Shown here in pieces: positions 1-8,633 of a stretch of 64,000 bases of DNA. Source of the stretch: Pseudoalteromonas denitrificans DSM 6059 (GTDB taxonomy: Bacteria; Pseudomonadota; Gammaproteobacteria; Enterobacterales; Alteromonadaceae); contig NZ_FOLO01000001.1 in assembly GCF_900112265.1 (NCBI RefSeq), positions 269,963 through 333,962 of the forward strand, read 5' to 3'. Each line of letters begins with the position of its first letter. The first letter of the stretch is position 1. The position numbers and the translations under genes are program-made. The notes under the pieces were generated by a model. The model ran no database searches and had not been told where the DNA came from. It saw nothing but the letters and a program-made list of their open reading frames with translations.

Positions 1-1
1 G

Positions 2-1723
2 AGAGAAGTCGCACAAGCATGTTGTTTATTATTAGATAAACCTAAAACTGAACTTGATGATGTTTTAGAGCTAGTTCAAGCGCCTGATTATCCTACTGAT
101 GCCGAAATTATAACTCCTAAAGCAGATCTCAGAAAAATTTACCAAACAGGTAAAGGTTCTGTGAAAATGCGCGCGGTTTATGAAGAAGAAGATGGCGATA
201 TTGTCATTACAGCTTTACCACATCAATGTTCTGGCGGTAAAGTTTTAGAGCAAATAGCAGCGCAAATGCTAGCTAAAAAGCTGCCTATGGTTGCAGACTT
301 ACGTGATGAGTCAGATCATGAAAATCCAACACGCATCGTGATCATGTTACGTTCAAACCGCGTTAAAGTTGAACCTTTAATGTCGCATTTGTTTGCTTCA
401 ACTGATTTAGAAAAAAGCTATCGTGTTAATTTAAACATGTTAGGTTTAAATGGTCGCCCACAAGTTAAAGATTTAAAAACGATTTTAGCTGAGTGGCTCG
501 TATTTAGACGTGAAACAGTGCGTAGAAAACTACAATACCGTTTAGATAAAGTATTAGCTCGCTTACATATTTTAGAAGCTTTATTAGTCGCATTTCTAAA
601 TATTGATGAAGTGATTGAAATCATTCGCACAGAAGATAAACCTAAGCCAGTATTAATGGCGCGTTTTGACCTGACGGATATTCAAGCTGAAGCGATTTTA
701 GAGTTAAAACTTCGCCACCTTGCTAAATTAGAAGAATTCAAAATTACCGGCGAGCAAGACGAGCTTGCTAAAGAGCGTGATAAATTAGAGCTGACATTAG
801 GCTCAGAGCGCCGCATGTCTACTTTAATCAAAAAAGAAATCATTGAAGCTGCTGAGCTTTATGGAGATGACAGACGTTCACCAGTTATTGAGCGTACTGA
901 AGCAAAAGCGATGAGCGAAAAAGATTTAATCCCTTCAGAAGCGGTTACTGTAGTGCTGTCAGATAAAGGTTGGGCGCGTTGTGCTAAAGGTCATGATATT
1001 GATGCACAAGGATTAAATTATCGCTCAGGTGATGAATACCGTGCTTGTGCAAAAGGGCGTAGTAATCAGCCTGCTATTTTCTTAGATTCAAGTGGCCGTG
1101 CATATACTTTAGATGCCCATGGATTACCATCAGCGAGAAGTCAGGGAGAACCTTTGACTGGGCGATTTAATTTAATTGCTGGTGTGAACTTTGAACATGT
1201 TTTAATGGCAGAAAATGAAAGTTTATTTTTAATGGCTTCTGATGGCGGTTATGGTTTTGTGACTTCTTTTTCTGATTTAATCAGTAAAAATAAGAGCGGT
1301 AAAGCCTTAGTTAGCGTACCTGAAGCTGCCTTGTTAATGACACCAAGTAAAGTCAATGATATTGCAACAGATATGTGTCTGGCCATTTCTAATGAAGGGC
1401 GAATGTTATTATTCCCATTACGTGATTTACCAAAGCTAGGTAAAGGTAAAGGCAATAAAATTATTTCAATACCCACAGCAAGAGTTAAAACGCGTGAAGA
1501 GTTTGTAAAAGTACTGGCTGTCGTGCCGTTAAATAGCCATGTCACTCTATTGGCTGGTAAGCGAAAACTGACTCTTAAACCTAGTGATTTAGAACATTAT
1601 TACGGGGATAGAGGTCGTAGAGGTAATAAGTTACCAAGAGGTCTGCAACGTGTTGATTCAGTTGAGGTTGAGCAGTTAAAAATACGAAGTAATGAAACGG
1701 ATGCATCTGACAATATTAGTTAA
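2..1723 (+). CDS. parC: DNA topoisomerase IV subunit A (partial, N-terminus cut)
   Basis: ParC breaks and rejoins DNA in the ParC2-ParE2 enzyme that unlinks daughter chromosomes. The frame is open from base 2 and gives 573 residues. The first lines ([20 protein letters not shown]) match the E. coli protein at about residue 180, so the winged-helix region with the active tyrosine lies outside the window. What remains is the tower (..[11 protein letters not shown]..), the coiled coil ([18 protein letters not shown] segment near bases 540-640) and the C-terminal beta-pinwheel, which ends in a short acidic tail. The pinwheel repeats look ParC-like, with no GyrA box. An ATG at 161 is internal and should not be taken as the start. 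A strong terminator follows directly. The call is secure. Confidence 0.97.
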   Translation, partial: REVAQACCLLLDKPKTELDDVLELVQAPDYPTDAEIITPKADLRKIYQTGKGSVKMRAVYEEEDGDIVITALPHQCSGGKVLEQIAAQMLAKKLPMVADLRDESDHENPTRIVIMLRSNRVKVEPLMSHLFASTDLEKSYRVNLNMLGLNGRPQVKDLKTILAEWLVFRRETVRRKLQYRLDKVLARLHILEALLVAFLNIDEVIEIIRTEDKPKPVLMARFDLTDIQAEAILELKLRHLAKLEEFKITGEQDELAKERDKLELTLGSERRMSTLIKKEIIEAAELYGDDRRSPVIERTEAKAMSEKDLIPSEAVTVVLSDKGWARCAKGHDIDAQGLNYRSGDEYRACAKGRSNQPAIFLDSSGRAYTLDAHGLPSARSQGEPLTGRFNLIAGVNFEHVLMAENESLFLMASDGGYGFVTSFSDLISKNKSGKALVSVPEAALLMTPSKVNDIATDMCLAISNEGRMLLFPLRDLPKLGKGKGNKIISIPTARVKTREEFVKVLAVVPLNSHVTLLAGKRKLTLKPSDLEHYYGDRGRRGNKLPRGLQRVDSVEVEQLKIRSNETDASDNIS

Positions 1724-1748
1724 ACATTTATTGTGAACTTAATATTAT

Positions 1749-1778
1749 AAAAACCCCGAAAGGGGTTTTTGTTTTTTT
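1749..1778 (+). terminator. Rho-independent terminator of parC
   Basis: Perfect 9-bp stem AAAAACCCC / GGGGTTTTT with a GAAA tetraloop (stem 1749-1757 and 1762-1770), followed by a T run to 1778. It lies 26 bp after the parC stop. Confidence 0.95.
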
Positions 1779-1899
1779 ATTAGTACATTTTAGTATTAAC
1801 ATTTAAAGCGTACACTTGTAAGCTAAAACATGCATTTTTTATCAAATGAGGTATACTGCTCGCGTTTATTATATTTGCCATTTTTATGGGGACTTTCAT

Positions 1900-2598
1900 T
1901 TGTTAGCTGTTATTCGTTTATTTCTAATTGCTTTATTCATATTAATGAGTGGTTTAGTAGGACTGTTAATGTGTATTCTTGTTCCATTTCATCCAAATCA
2001 TGTACATCGTTGTGCCACCTGGTACAGTCAAGTCGCAAAATTATTAGGCATTAAATTAGAAATAAATAACGCTCCTCGTTCTGATAGTCAATCCGTTGTT
2101 TATGTGGCTAATCATCAAAATAGTTACGATATTTTTACGATTACAGGCGCCGTTCCAAAACGCACAGTAAGCATAGGTAAAAAAAGTCTGAAATGGATTC
2201 CATTTTTTGGTCAGCTCTATTGGTTATCGGGTAATATTTTAATTGACCGTAAAAATAAAACTAAAGCCGTCGGAACAATAAGTAAAGCTGCAAATAAAAT
2301 TAAGCAAAAAAACTTATCGGTTTGGATGTTTGCTGAAGGTACTCGTAGTTATGGCCGAGGGTTATTACCGTTAAAAACAGGTGCATTTCATACTGCTTTA
2401 CAAGCTGATGTGCCCGTTGTGCCTGTCTGTATGAGTACAACACATAAGAAGATTAATTTAAATCGTTGGGATAATGGCACTATATATATAGAATTCCTTG
2501 ATCCCATTATTTTAAATAAAGACGCTAGTGTTCGTAAGCAAGCTAATGAAGTTCATGCTATTATGGACTCTAAGATCAAACAGCTAGATGCGCTGTAA
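1900..2598 (+). CDS. plsC: 1-acyl-sn-glycerol-3-phosphate acyltransferase
   Basis: PlsC transfers an acyl chain to lysophosphatidic acid to make phosphatidic acid at the inner membrane. The 232-residue protein has an N-terminal hydrophobic segment (LAVIRLFLIALFIL), the HX4D catalytic motif NHQNSYD (His72, Asp77) and the substrate motif EGTRS (Glu146). I chose the TTG at 1900 because GGGGA at 1888-1892 sits 7 nt before it and PlsC proteins usually begin M-LAVIRL. The frame stays open up to an ATG at 1846, but that would add 18 unusual residues. The parC-plsC neighbourhood is common in gammaproteobacteria. The family is certain; the start is likely. Confidence 0.93.
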   Translation: MLAVIRLFLIALFILMSGLVGLLMCILVPFHPNHVHRCATWYSQVAKLLGIKLEINNAPRSDSQSVVYVANHQNSYDIFTITGAVPKRTVSIGKKSLKWIPFFGQLYWLSGNILIDRKNKTKAVGTISKAANKIKQKNLSVWMFAEGTRSYGRGLLPLKTGAFHTALQADVPVVPVCMSTTHKKINLNRWDNGTIYIEFLDPIILNKDASVRKQANEVHAIMDSKIKQLDAL

Positions 2599-2627
2599 GT
2601 AAATTGAAAAAATAAGAGTAAAAGAAA

Positions 2628-2963
2628 ATGGAAAACTGGCGTGAAATAAGTGAAGACATAGTTGATTCATTATTAGAAGATGGCTCTGATCCTGAAGTAC
2701 TTTATGAAGTAGAACATCATTTTGTATGTGATGACTTTAAACGTTTAGAAAGTGCTGCTCTAGAGGCTTTTAAATTTGGTTATGATGTTGAAGATCCTGC
2801 TGAACTAGAGTTAGAAGATGGTGGTAAAGTCTGGGGTTTTGATATCGTTGTTGAAGCTGAACTAAATGTCGATGTTATTATGGAAGATGTTGATAAATTG
2901 GCTGCCTTAGCCAAAGAAATGGATGTTGAATATGATGGTTGGGGCACTTACTTCCAAGAATAA
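2628..2963 (+). CDS. rraB: Regulator of ribonuclease E activity B
   Basis: RraB is a small acidic protein that binds RNase E and inhibits or re-targets RNA decay. The 111 residues carry the family pattern: an acidic start (ENWREISEDIVDSLLEDGSD), the central YEVEHHF and the ending EYDGWGTYFQE. The gene begins 29 bp after plsC on the same strand, preceded by a purine-rich AAGAGTAAAAGAAA, so it may be co-transcribed with plsC. Length and sequence fit the family. No oddities seen. Confidence 0.93.
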   Translation: MENWREISEDIVDSLLEDGSDPEVLYEVEHHFVCDDFKRLESAALEAFKFGYDVEDPAELELEDGGKVWGFDIVVEAELNVDVIMEDVDKLAALAKEMDVEYDGWGTYFQE

Positions 2964-2976
2964 ACATTCTTTACAA

Positions 2977-3028
2977 TTCATATGCTATTTAAAACTATTC
3001 TTAAATAGTATATGAATATCGTATTTTT
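2977..3028 (+). terminator. AT-rich hairpin after rraB, probable terminator
   Basis: A 16-bp inverted repeat (2977-2992 and 3001-3016, one G-T wobble, 8-nt loop) starts 13 bp after the rraB stop. TATCGTATTTTTTA follows. The stem has very few GC pairs, so termination strength is uncertain. The remaining gap up to 3235 holds nothing else that I recognise. Confidence 0.5.
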
Positions 3029-3235
3029 TAATTTAATCTCTCTCTACCTTTGTCTGGCACTAAAGTATTAGCTTTGTTTTTGTAGGTGGACAAATACATT
3101 ATCTAGTGTTAATTTCTGGTAAATAACAATAGTGATGCTTTCGAACAATCATATTTCATATTAATATAAATAACTAAATTTATACTTTAAGTCTTTGGTA
3201 TTGCTTAGTTAAACATATAGAAGTTACTTTCATTT

Positions 3236-4477
3236 ATGCTTAAAACCTATTCTATTTCAGATTTACGCCCAGGAATGTTTGTAAAAAACGTTAGTAAGCA
3301 AAAGAAAAAGCTTAAAATTAAAACGCATGGTTGGGTGCGTAGTCAAAATTTAATAGAGCAACTGAAAAAAGAAGGTATACTTGAAGTTGTCGTGGATTTA
3401 GCCCAAAAAGATCCGACAATTGTATCTCAAAAACAAGAAACAATTGTAGAGAAAAAATTGCAAGAATCAGCCTCGAAAAATATAGAAAGTACAGAGAAAA
3501 TCAAAAAAACAAAAAAACAAATACTAGATGATATCTCACTAGAACAAGAATTTTCAAAAGCATGTATAACATACGATCAAAGCTTAAATAAAGTGAGAAC
3601 AGTACATCAAGATATCGCTTCAGGTATGAAAGTTGATATTAAAATACTGCAAAAAGTTGCTACAGAAATAATAGACTCTGTTTTTCGTAATGAAGATGCA
3701 ATGGCGGTATTAACACGTTTAAGAGATAAAAATGCTTATGCATGGCGTCATACTATTAATAGTGCAATTTTAATTTCTGTTTTTGCGCGTTACCTTAATT
3801 ACTCTAAAAAATCGGCTCATGAACTGACATTAGGGGCATTATTACATGATTTAGGGCAGGCTAGAGTTCCTCTAGGTATTATAAATAAGTTAAGTTCCTT
3901 ATCTGAGTTAGAAAACAAAGCGATGCAAAAACATGTCGCTCATGGTTTTAACTTAAGTAAAACTCAAAAGGGCGTGACACCTGTTATGCTAGACATGATT
4001 GTGAATCATCATGAAAGACTAGATGGTAGTGGCTACCCAAGGGGTATTACAGGCGAAAAGTTAAGTAAAGCGGCAAGAATGATGGCTATTGTAGATGCAT
4101 ATGATGCGATGACTGCAGATCGAGTTTTTAAACAAGGACTCGAGCCTATCAGCGTATTACGTCATTTATTAGGCCAAAAAGAAAAGTATGACTCAGTGCT
4201 AGTACAAAAATTCATAAAGTGCATGGGAGTGCATCCAGTCGGTTCTATTGTGAAACTGACAACGGATAGACTTGCTATTGTATTGGCTGGTAATAGACAT
4301 GACCCTATTAGACCTAAAGTTAAAGTTTTTTATAATGCTAAGCATAAACATTATATTACCAGCAAAGATATTCATTTAAGTGAACAAGATAGCACTTTAA
4401 AAATTATTTCAGGTGTTAGACCACAAGATCATCAAATAAATTTGAGTCGTCTTTTAAAAGAGCAGCTGATTGCTTAA
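3236..4477 (+). CDS. DUF3391 / HD-GYP domain protein (c-di-GMP phosphodiesterase family)
   Basis: HD-GYP proteins hydrolyse cyclic di-GMP to GMP. The 413-residue protein begins with a DUF3391 domain (about 1-100: YSISDLRPGMFVKNVS), has a Lys/Glu-rich linker, then an HD-GYP domain (about 150-340) with HD at 204-205, NHHERLDGSGYP (GYP at 266-268) and the helix RMMAIVDAYDAMTADR. The usual HDxGK motif is HDLGQ here, with Gln208 replacing the lysine. The other metal and GYP residues visible are present, so activity is likely but not certain. No membrane segment is seen; the protein should be cytoplasmic. Its last 62 bp overlap a gene on the other strand. Family assignment is firm. Confidence 0.9.
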   Translation: MLKTYSISDLRPGMFVKNVSKQKKKLKIKTHGWVRSQNLIEQLKKEGILEVVVDLAQKDPTIVSQKQETIVEKKLQESASKNIESTEKIKKTKKQILDDISLEQEFSKACITYDQSLNKVRTVHQDIASGMKVDIKILQKVATEIIDSVFRNEDAMAVLTRLRDKNAYAWRHTINSAILISVFARYLNYSKKSAHELTLGALLHDLGQARVPLGIINKLSSLSELENKAMQKHVAHGFNLSKTQKGVTPVMLDMIVNHHERLDGSGYPRGITGEKLSKAARMMAIVDAYDAMTADRVFKQGLEPISVLRHLLGQKEKYDSVLVQKFIKCMGVHPVGSIVKLTTDRLAIVLAGNRHDPIRPKVKVFYNAKHKHYITSKDIHLSEQDSTLKIISGVRPQDHQINLSRLLKEQLIA

Positions 4478-4757
4478 CTGGTTTTTTATGGGTAGAAAAT
4501 ATACTAGGTAATGAAAAAATAGCTGTAAGATGAGAACCTATTAATAATAACCAGCATAAAGTGCCTAAACCGCATCCTAAACTGATTGAAAACGTTGCTA
4601 AAGATAAGCAAGCACACGCAATACCTACAAACCAATATCTGGTCATAGCATTATTACGATCTAATAATTCCCTTGTTGCAAAATACATGCTTTTTTTAAA
4701 GGTATAGACAGCAATTAAACTGCTACTTATGGCAAAAAATAAAATGACAATATTCAT
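4416..4757 (-). CDS. Small membrane protein, possibly DUF3325-like, Fur-controlled
   Basis: This 113-residue protein has about three hydrophobic helices: an N-terminal one (NIVILFFAISSSLIAVYTF) and two in the middle around GIACACLSLATFSISLGCG and LCWLLLIGSHLTAIF. The arrangement resembles DUF3325 proteins, small membrane proteins found beside siderophore uptake genes, but I am not sure. The sequence does show a perfect Fur box 61 bp upstream, so an iron-related role is a reasonable inference. The gene converges with the HD-GYP gene and their 3' ends overlap by 62 bp. No neighbouring siderophore receptor is present. Confidence 0.7.
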   Translation of the reverse strand: MNIVILFFAISSSLIAVYTFKKSMYFATRELLDRNNAMTRYWFVGIACACLSLATFSISLGCGLGTLCWLLLIGSHLTAIFSLPSIFSTHKKPVKQSAALLKDDSNLFDDLVV

Positions 4758-4817
4758 GATATAGATTTCCTTTATCTTTAATTTGAAATCTAGTGTACCT
4801 TAAATAAATATAATGTA

Positions 4818-4836
4818 AATGATAATTATTATCATT
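4818..4836 (-). promoter_or_regulatory. Fur box
   Basis: AATGATAATTATTATCATT is a perfect 9-1-9 palindrome and contains the full 7-1-7 Fur consensus TGATAATnATTATCA without a mismatch. It lies 61 bp before the start of the small membrane protein on the minus strand. The mechanosensitive channel on the other side points toward the site with its 3' end, so the small gene is the only obvious target. Confidence 0.9.
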
Positions 4837-4927
4837 AAGTGTTTTTATTTTAACTTTTTTGTTATTTACTGATTCTAGGGGGTAATACATTTGAGTTTAA
4901 ATAAGGTACATTTATATTTTATGTATT

Positions 4928-4960
4928 AAAAGGTTTCAAGTTTATCGCTAGAAACCTTTT
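4928..4960 (-). terminator. Terminator of the MscS-type gene
   Basis: Perfect 10-bp inverted repeat AAAAGGTTTC (4928-4937) / GAAACCTTTT (4951-4960) with a 13-nt loop. It begins 4 bp after the stop of the minus-strand gene at 4964. On that strand the stem ends in a short TTTT run. Confidence 0.65.
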
Positions 4961-4963
4961 GAG

Positions 4964-5788
4964 TTATTCTTTATTAATTGTTATGACCCTTTGTGGAAAT
5001 GGAATTTCAATATTTTTATTTTTTAACGCTTCAAATATTGCTAAATTTACTTTTAATTTAGTAGAAACTAATGTTGTTGTTGGCACCCAGTAACGATAAC
5101 TAATCAAAATACTGCTATCTGCAAATGCTTCAATTCCAACCTGAATTTTAGGTTCTTGTGCTATATTTTCAATTTGATTTAAAGTTGTTGAAATGGTATC
5201 AATTGCAACATCAGGTGAATTATTATAGGCAATGCCTACTTCACCTGAAATCAATGAATAAGCAAAAGAGTTATGTAGTATTTCACCGACAATATGTTTA
5301 TTTGGAATCGTGATTTCTACATTATCTTCATTGCACAAAATAGTAACCCCCAGCTCTATTGATTTAACTTGGCCACATACACTATTTACTTGTATCGTAT
5401 CTCCAACTTTAAATGGACGTGTTGCAATAATAGCAAGGCCAGCACCATAGTTTGATAACATGCCTTGTAATGCTAAGCCTGCTCCTAAAGAGGCTGCACC
5501 AATTGCTGCAACAAAAGGAGTGACACTGATCCCTAGCTTACCGAGCGATATCACAACGACCATAGTAATAAACAATACTTTGATTACATTGCTAATAAAG
5601 GTGCTTAAAGTGATATCTATATTTTGTTTTTGCATCAATCTAAAAATAAATTTAGATACTTTTTGAGCTAACCAAATACCTAAAAGCAAAATAAATAATG
5701 CACCAATGACTTGAAAACTATAAGTAACTAAGTATTCAATTATTAAGGCGTAGAGTTGCTCAAATTGTTTTATTTCAGATTCAATCAT
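4964..5788 (-). CDS. MscS-family mechanosensitive ion channel
   Basis: The protein probably opens under membrane tension to release solutes during osmotic downshock. It has 274 residues, close to E. coli MscS (286). Visible parts: two N-terminal helices, the pore helix TM3 region with LGISVTPFVAAIGAASLGAG followed by LALQGMLSNYGAG, the beta-domain entry RPFKVGDTIQV, and a C-terminal alpha/beta domain. I chose the ATG at 5788 because GAGAG lies 7 nt before it; an in-frame TTG at 5800 would add four residues and would overlap this site. A terminator follows. The gene stands alone. Confidence 0.9.
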   Translation of the reverse strand: MIESEIKQFEQLYALIIEYLVTYSFQVIGALFILLLGIWLAQKVSKFIFRLMQKQNIDITLSTFISNVIKVLFITMVVVISLGKLGISVTPFVAAIGAASLGAGLALQGMLSNYGAGLAIIATRPFKVGDTIQVNSVCGQVKSIELGVTILCNEDNVEITIPNKHIVGEILHNSFAYSLISGEVGIAYNNSPDVAIDTISTTLNQIENIAQEPKIQVGIEAFADSSILISYRYWVPTTTLVSTKLKVNLAIFEALKNKNIEIPFPQRVITINKE

Positions 5789-5929
5789 TTTAGCTCTCAA
5801 TAAATGGGCAATATAAGTATAAATATATGCTTATATAGGTTTCGTTTTATTACTACAGAATATACACTGACAATAAATGAATACCAGATGTTTTGGTCCA
5901 AAATCATACTTTTAAATTAAGCGTCTCTC

Positions 5930-7732
5930 ATGAAAAATAAAACAATAATTGCTCTTGCCATTTGTAGTAGTTTACTTGGCTGTGTTGAATCTAGTGTTAA
6001 AAAAATTGAACCAGAACAACACATACTGATATCTGAAAATAAAAAAGTAGAAAATATCGTTGAAGCTTATTTTGACGAAGGGTTAGCGTTTAGTCCGGTT
6101 TCAGGCACTTTTGTTGGTCAATCTCAATATAATGATCAATTTACACCTGCTATTAGTGTAGAGAATCGTGAAAAAGAATTAGCTTTTATTAAAAAATACC
6201 AAAATAAAATAGATAAAATAGATATTACTAAATTGACAGGGCAAGCTTTATTAACGTATGAGATTTTCACACGTGATTTAGCGCTTTCAATAGAGGGCGA
6301 AAAATTCTTAGATCATTTATTGCCTATAGATCAAATGAGTGGAGAACATAATACTTTTGCTGGATTAGGTTCAGGACAAAGCGCTCAACCATTTAAAACT
6401 GCTCAAGACTTTAAAGACTTTACTTTACGCGCACAAGGGTTTGTTACTTGGCTTGAAAGTGTTCAGGTAGCTATGAGGCAAGGAGTAGAACAAGATATTG
6501 TTTTACCAAATGTATTAGCTATTAAGCTATTACCACAATTTAAAGCGCATGTTGTTTCTGATCATACAAAATCCGTATTTTGGATGCCAGTTGTTGCAAT
6601 GGATAAATCTTTAACGGGATCTGAACAAGCAAAAATTAAAATCGATTATAAGAATATGATTTTAAATAATCTAGTTCCGGCATATCAAAACATGGTGGAT
6701 TTTTTAGAACAAGAATACATACCAAAAACACGCGCTAGCGTAGGCTATAGTGAGCTACCAAATGGGAAAGCTTGGTATGAATATCAAATTAAAACTAATA
6801 CAACTTTAGATTTAAATGCTGACGAAATTCATAATATAGGTTTGAATGAGGTTTCACGTATTTTAGGTGAAATGAAAAAAGTGAAAGAACAGGTTAACTT
6901 TAAAGGCGACTTGGCTGAATTTTTTGTACATTTAAGGGAAAGTGATGAGTTTTATTATGATACCCCTGAAGCTTTGATCACAGCATATGAAGAAGTGAAA
7001 CAAAAAATTGATGCAAGCTTACCTCAGTTATTTGACATTGCGCCAAAAGCCGATTATATCGTTAAAGCCGTCGAGGAATTTAGAGCTGCATCAGCTGCTG
7101 GGGCTTCTTATCAAGGGCCTGCTCCAGATGGCTCTCGTCCAGGCATTTTTTATATCAATACACATAATTTGAAAGCTCAGCCTAAATTTTTATTAGAGAC
7201 GCTATCAATTCATGAAGCGGCTCCAGGGCATCACTTTCAAATTGCATTACAGCAAGAAGTAGATGCACTGCCCCGTATTCGTAAATTTGGTGGTTATACT
7301 GTTTTTGCCGAGGGTTGGGCATTATATGCAGAAAGTTTGGGTAAAGAGCTTGGTTTATTTACAGACCCATATATGTGGTATGGTCGTTTAGTTGATGAGC
7401 AACTCAGAGCTATGCGTTTAGTACTTGATACTGGGTTTCATGCGAAAGGGTGGACAAGAGAGCAAGGCATAGAATATATGAAAGCAAATTCATCTATGGC
7501 AGCCAGTGATATTGAGTCTGAGGTTGAGCGGTATATTGCATGGCCTGGTCAGGCTTTATCATACAAGCTTGGTCAATTTAAAATTCGTGAATTACGTGAG
7601 TATGGTGCAAAAGAACTTGGCGATAAATTTGATGTTAAGCAATTTCATACTCAAATACTGATAGATGGCGCATTACCTATGCCCATCCTAGAAGCAAAGA
7701 TAAAGCGTTGGGTAGCAAGTCAAAAAGTATAA
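5930..7732 (+). CDS. DUF885 lipoprotein, putative zinc metallopeptidase (copy 1)
   Basis: The protein is predicted to be a periplasmic or outer-membrane lipoprotein: a signal peptide ends in the lipobox LLGC, followed by a linker. The 600-residue body is a DUF885 domain. Key features are HEAAPGHH (428-435) and EGWALYAE (461-468), which look like a metal site of HExxxxHH...E type, and RYIAWPGQALSYKLG near the C-terminus. The biochemical role of this family is poorly known; peptidase activity is inferred. A second copy (628 residues) lies at 13388-15274 on the other strand. The gene is monocistronic and ends at a terminator. No strong ribosome site was seen before the ATG. Confidence 0.85.
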   Translation: MKNKTIIALAICSSLLGCVESSVKKIEPEQHILISENKKVENIVEAYFDEGLAFSPVSGTFVGQSQYNDQFTPAISVENREKELAFIKKYQNKIDKIDITKLTGQALLTYEIFTRDLALSIEGEKFLDHLLPIDQMSGEHNTFAGLGSGQSAQPFKTAQDFKDFTLRAQGFVTWLESVQVAMRQGVEQDIVLPNVLAIKLLPQFKAHVVSDHTKSVFWMPVVAMDKSLTGSEQAKIKIDYKNMILNNLVPAYQNMVDFLEQEYIPKTRASVGYSELPNGKAWYEYQIKTNTTLDLNADEIHNIGLNEVSRILGEMKKVKEQVNFKGDLAEFFVHLRESDEFYYDTPEALITAYEEVKQKIDASLPQLFDIAPKADYIVKAVEEFRAASAAGASYQGPAPDGSRPGIFYINTHNLKAQPKFLLETLSIHEAAPGHHFQIALQQEVDALPRIRKFGGYTVFAEGWALYAESLGKELGLFTDPYMWYGRLVDEQLRAMRLVLDTGFHAKGWTREQGIEYMKANSSMAASDIESEVERYIAWPGQALSYKLGQFKIRELREYGAKELGDKFDVKQFHTQILIDGALPMPILEAKIKRWVASQKV

Positions 7733-7747
7733 ATAAAAAGATTCAAT

Positions 7748-7774
7748 AAAGCCGCAATAGCGGCTTTTATTTTG
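7748..7774 (+). terminator. Terminator between the DUF885 gene and the LysE gene
   Basis: Perfect 8-bp stem AAAGCCGC / GCGGCTTT (7748-7755 and 7760-7767) with loop AATA, then TTATTTT. It sits between convergent genes and may serve both. Confidence 0.85.
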
Positions 7775-7789
7775 ATATTGAGTTTTGAT

Positions 7790-8407
7790 TTATCCTAAAG
7801 CCAGCCAGAAACCAACTAAAACCATTAAACTACCCGCAATTCGATTCATCCACTTTACGTTATCACCACGACTTAAAAATAACTTTAAACTTTTACCTCC
7901 TGAAGCGTATATCATCATGCATGTAAATTCAGTTACCATAATAACACTGATTAAAGTCATTAACTGTGGCGCTAAATCATGTTCAACATTAATAAAAGGG
8001 GGCAATAGGGAAATCATAAAAGCCCAGCCTTTTGGGTTCGCAATTGCAGTGATTAGCCCTTGAGAGAATAATGACTGTCGGCTGACACTATATTTCTGAT
8101 TGCCTTCCAAAAGTATTTTGGCTTGTGTGCGCCACATGTTTACTCCGATATACACTAAATAGCTCGCTCCTAGCCACTTTAAAACTTCAAAAACAGTAGG
8201 GTAGTTTAACATCATGTTAGCAACACCTAATACCGCTGCCATAGCAACAAGTGCGACACCTATTAATTCACCAAGCATCATCCATATAGTACGGCGTACA
8301 CCTATGCTCATTCCTAAGGTCATGGCTAAAGTCATACACATACCTGGTGTGATAGAAACAAAAAAGCATGTTGGAATAAATATCGCTAAAATAGCTAAAT
8401 CAAACAT
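7790..8407 (-). CDS. LysE/RhtB-family amino acid exporter
   Basis: Members of this family export amino acids such as homoserine, threonine or leucine through the inner membrane. The 205 residues form about six hydrophobic segments. The N-terminal family signature is visible as TCFFVSITPGMCMTLAM followed by GVRRTIWMMLGELIG, and the mid-protein LITAIANPKGWAFMISLLPPF is typical of RhtB-like members. Substrate cannot be told from the sequence. The gene is single and converges with the DUF885 gene. The N-terminal ATG has GAGTAATAACA upstream, which is a usable ribosome site. Confidence 0.88.
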   Translation of the reverse strand: MFDLAILAIFIPTCFFVSITPGMCMTLAMTLGMSIGVRRTIWMMLGELIGVALVAMAAVLGVANMMLNYPTVFEVLKWLGASYLVYIGVNMWRTQAKILLEGNQKYSVSRQSLFSQGLITAIANPKGWAFMISLLPPFINVEHDLAPQLMTLISVIMVTEFTCMMIYASGGKSLKLFLSRGDNVKWMNRIAGSLMVLVGFWLALG

Positions 8408-8633
8408 TGTTATTACTCTTAAAAATAAAGGTTTAAATAGATTGTTAAGTTAAATATTTAGATACTTTACGTGTCACATATAAAAAAACAACTCAGATTG
8501 GGTTTTAGCTCAACCTTCATTTCATTTTAAATCTGAAAATATGTCGTTTAAATAAATATGCATTATTTCAAAAGTGAACTTTTAATTATTTTAACTACAC
8601 TTTATAAATATCAAATAGCACTGGCTAAAAATA

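Noticed and set aside
5460-5666. Open frame on the + strand inside the MscS gene
   Set aside because: It is antisense to a clear MscS coding region, has no ribosome site and an unconvincing composition.
7785-8063. Open frame on the + strand opposite the LysE gene
   Set aside because: Lies wholly within the coding sequence of a well supported exporter on the minus strand.
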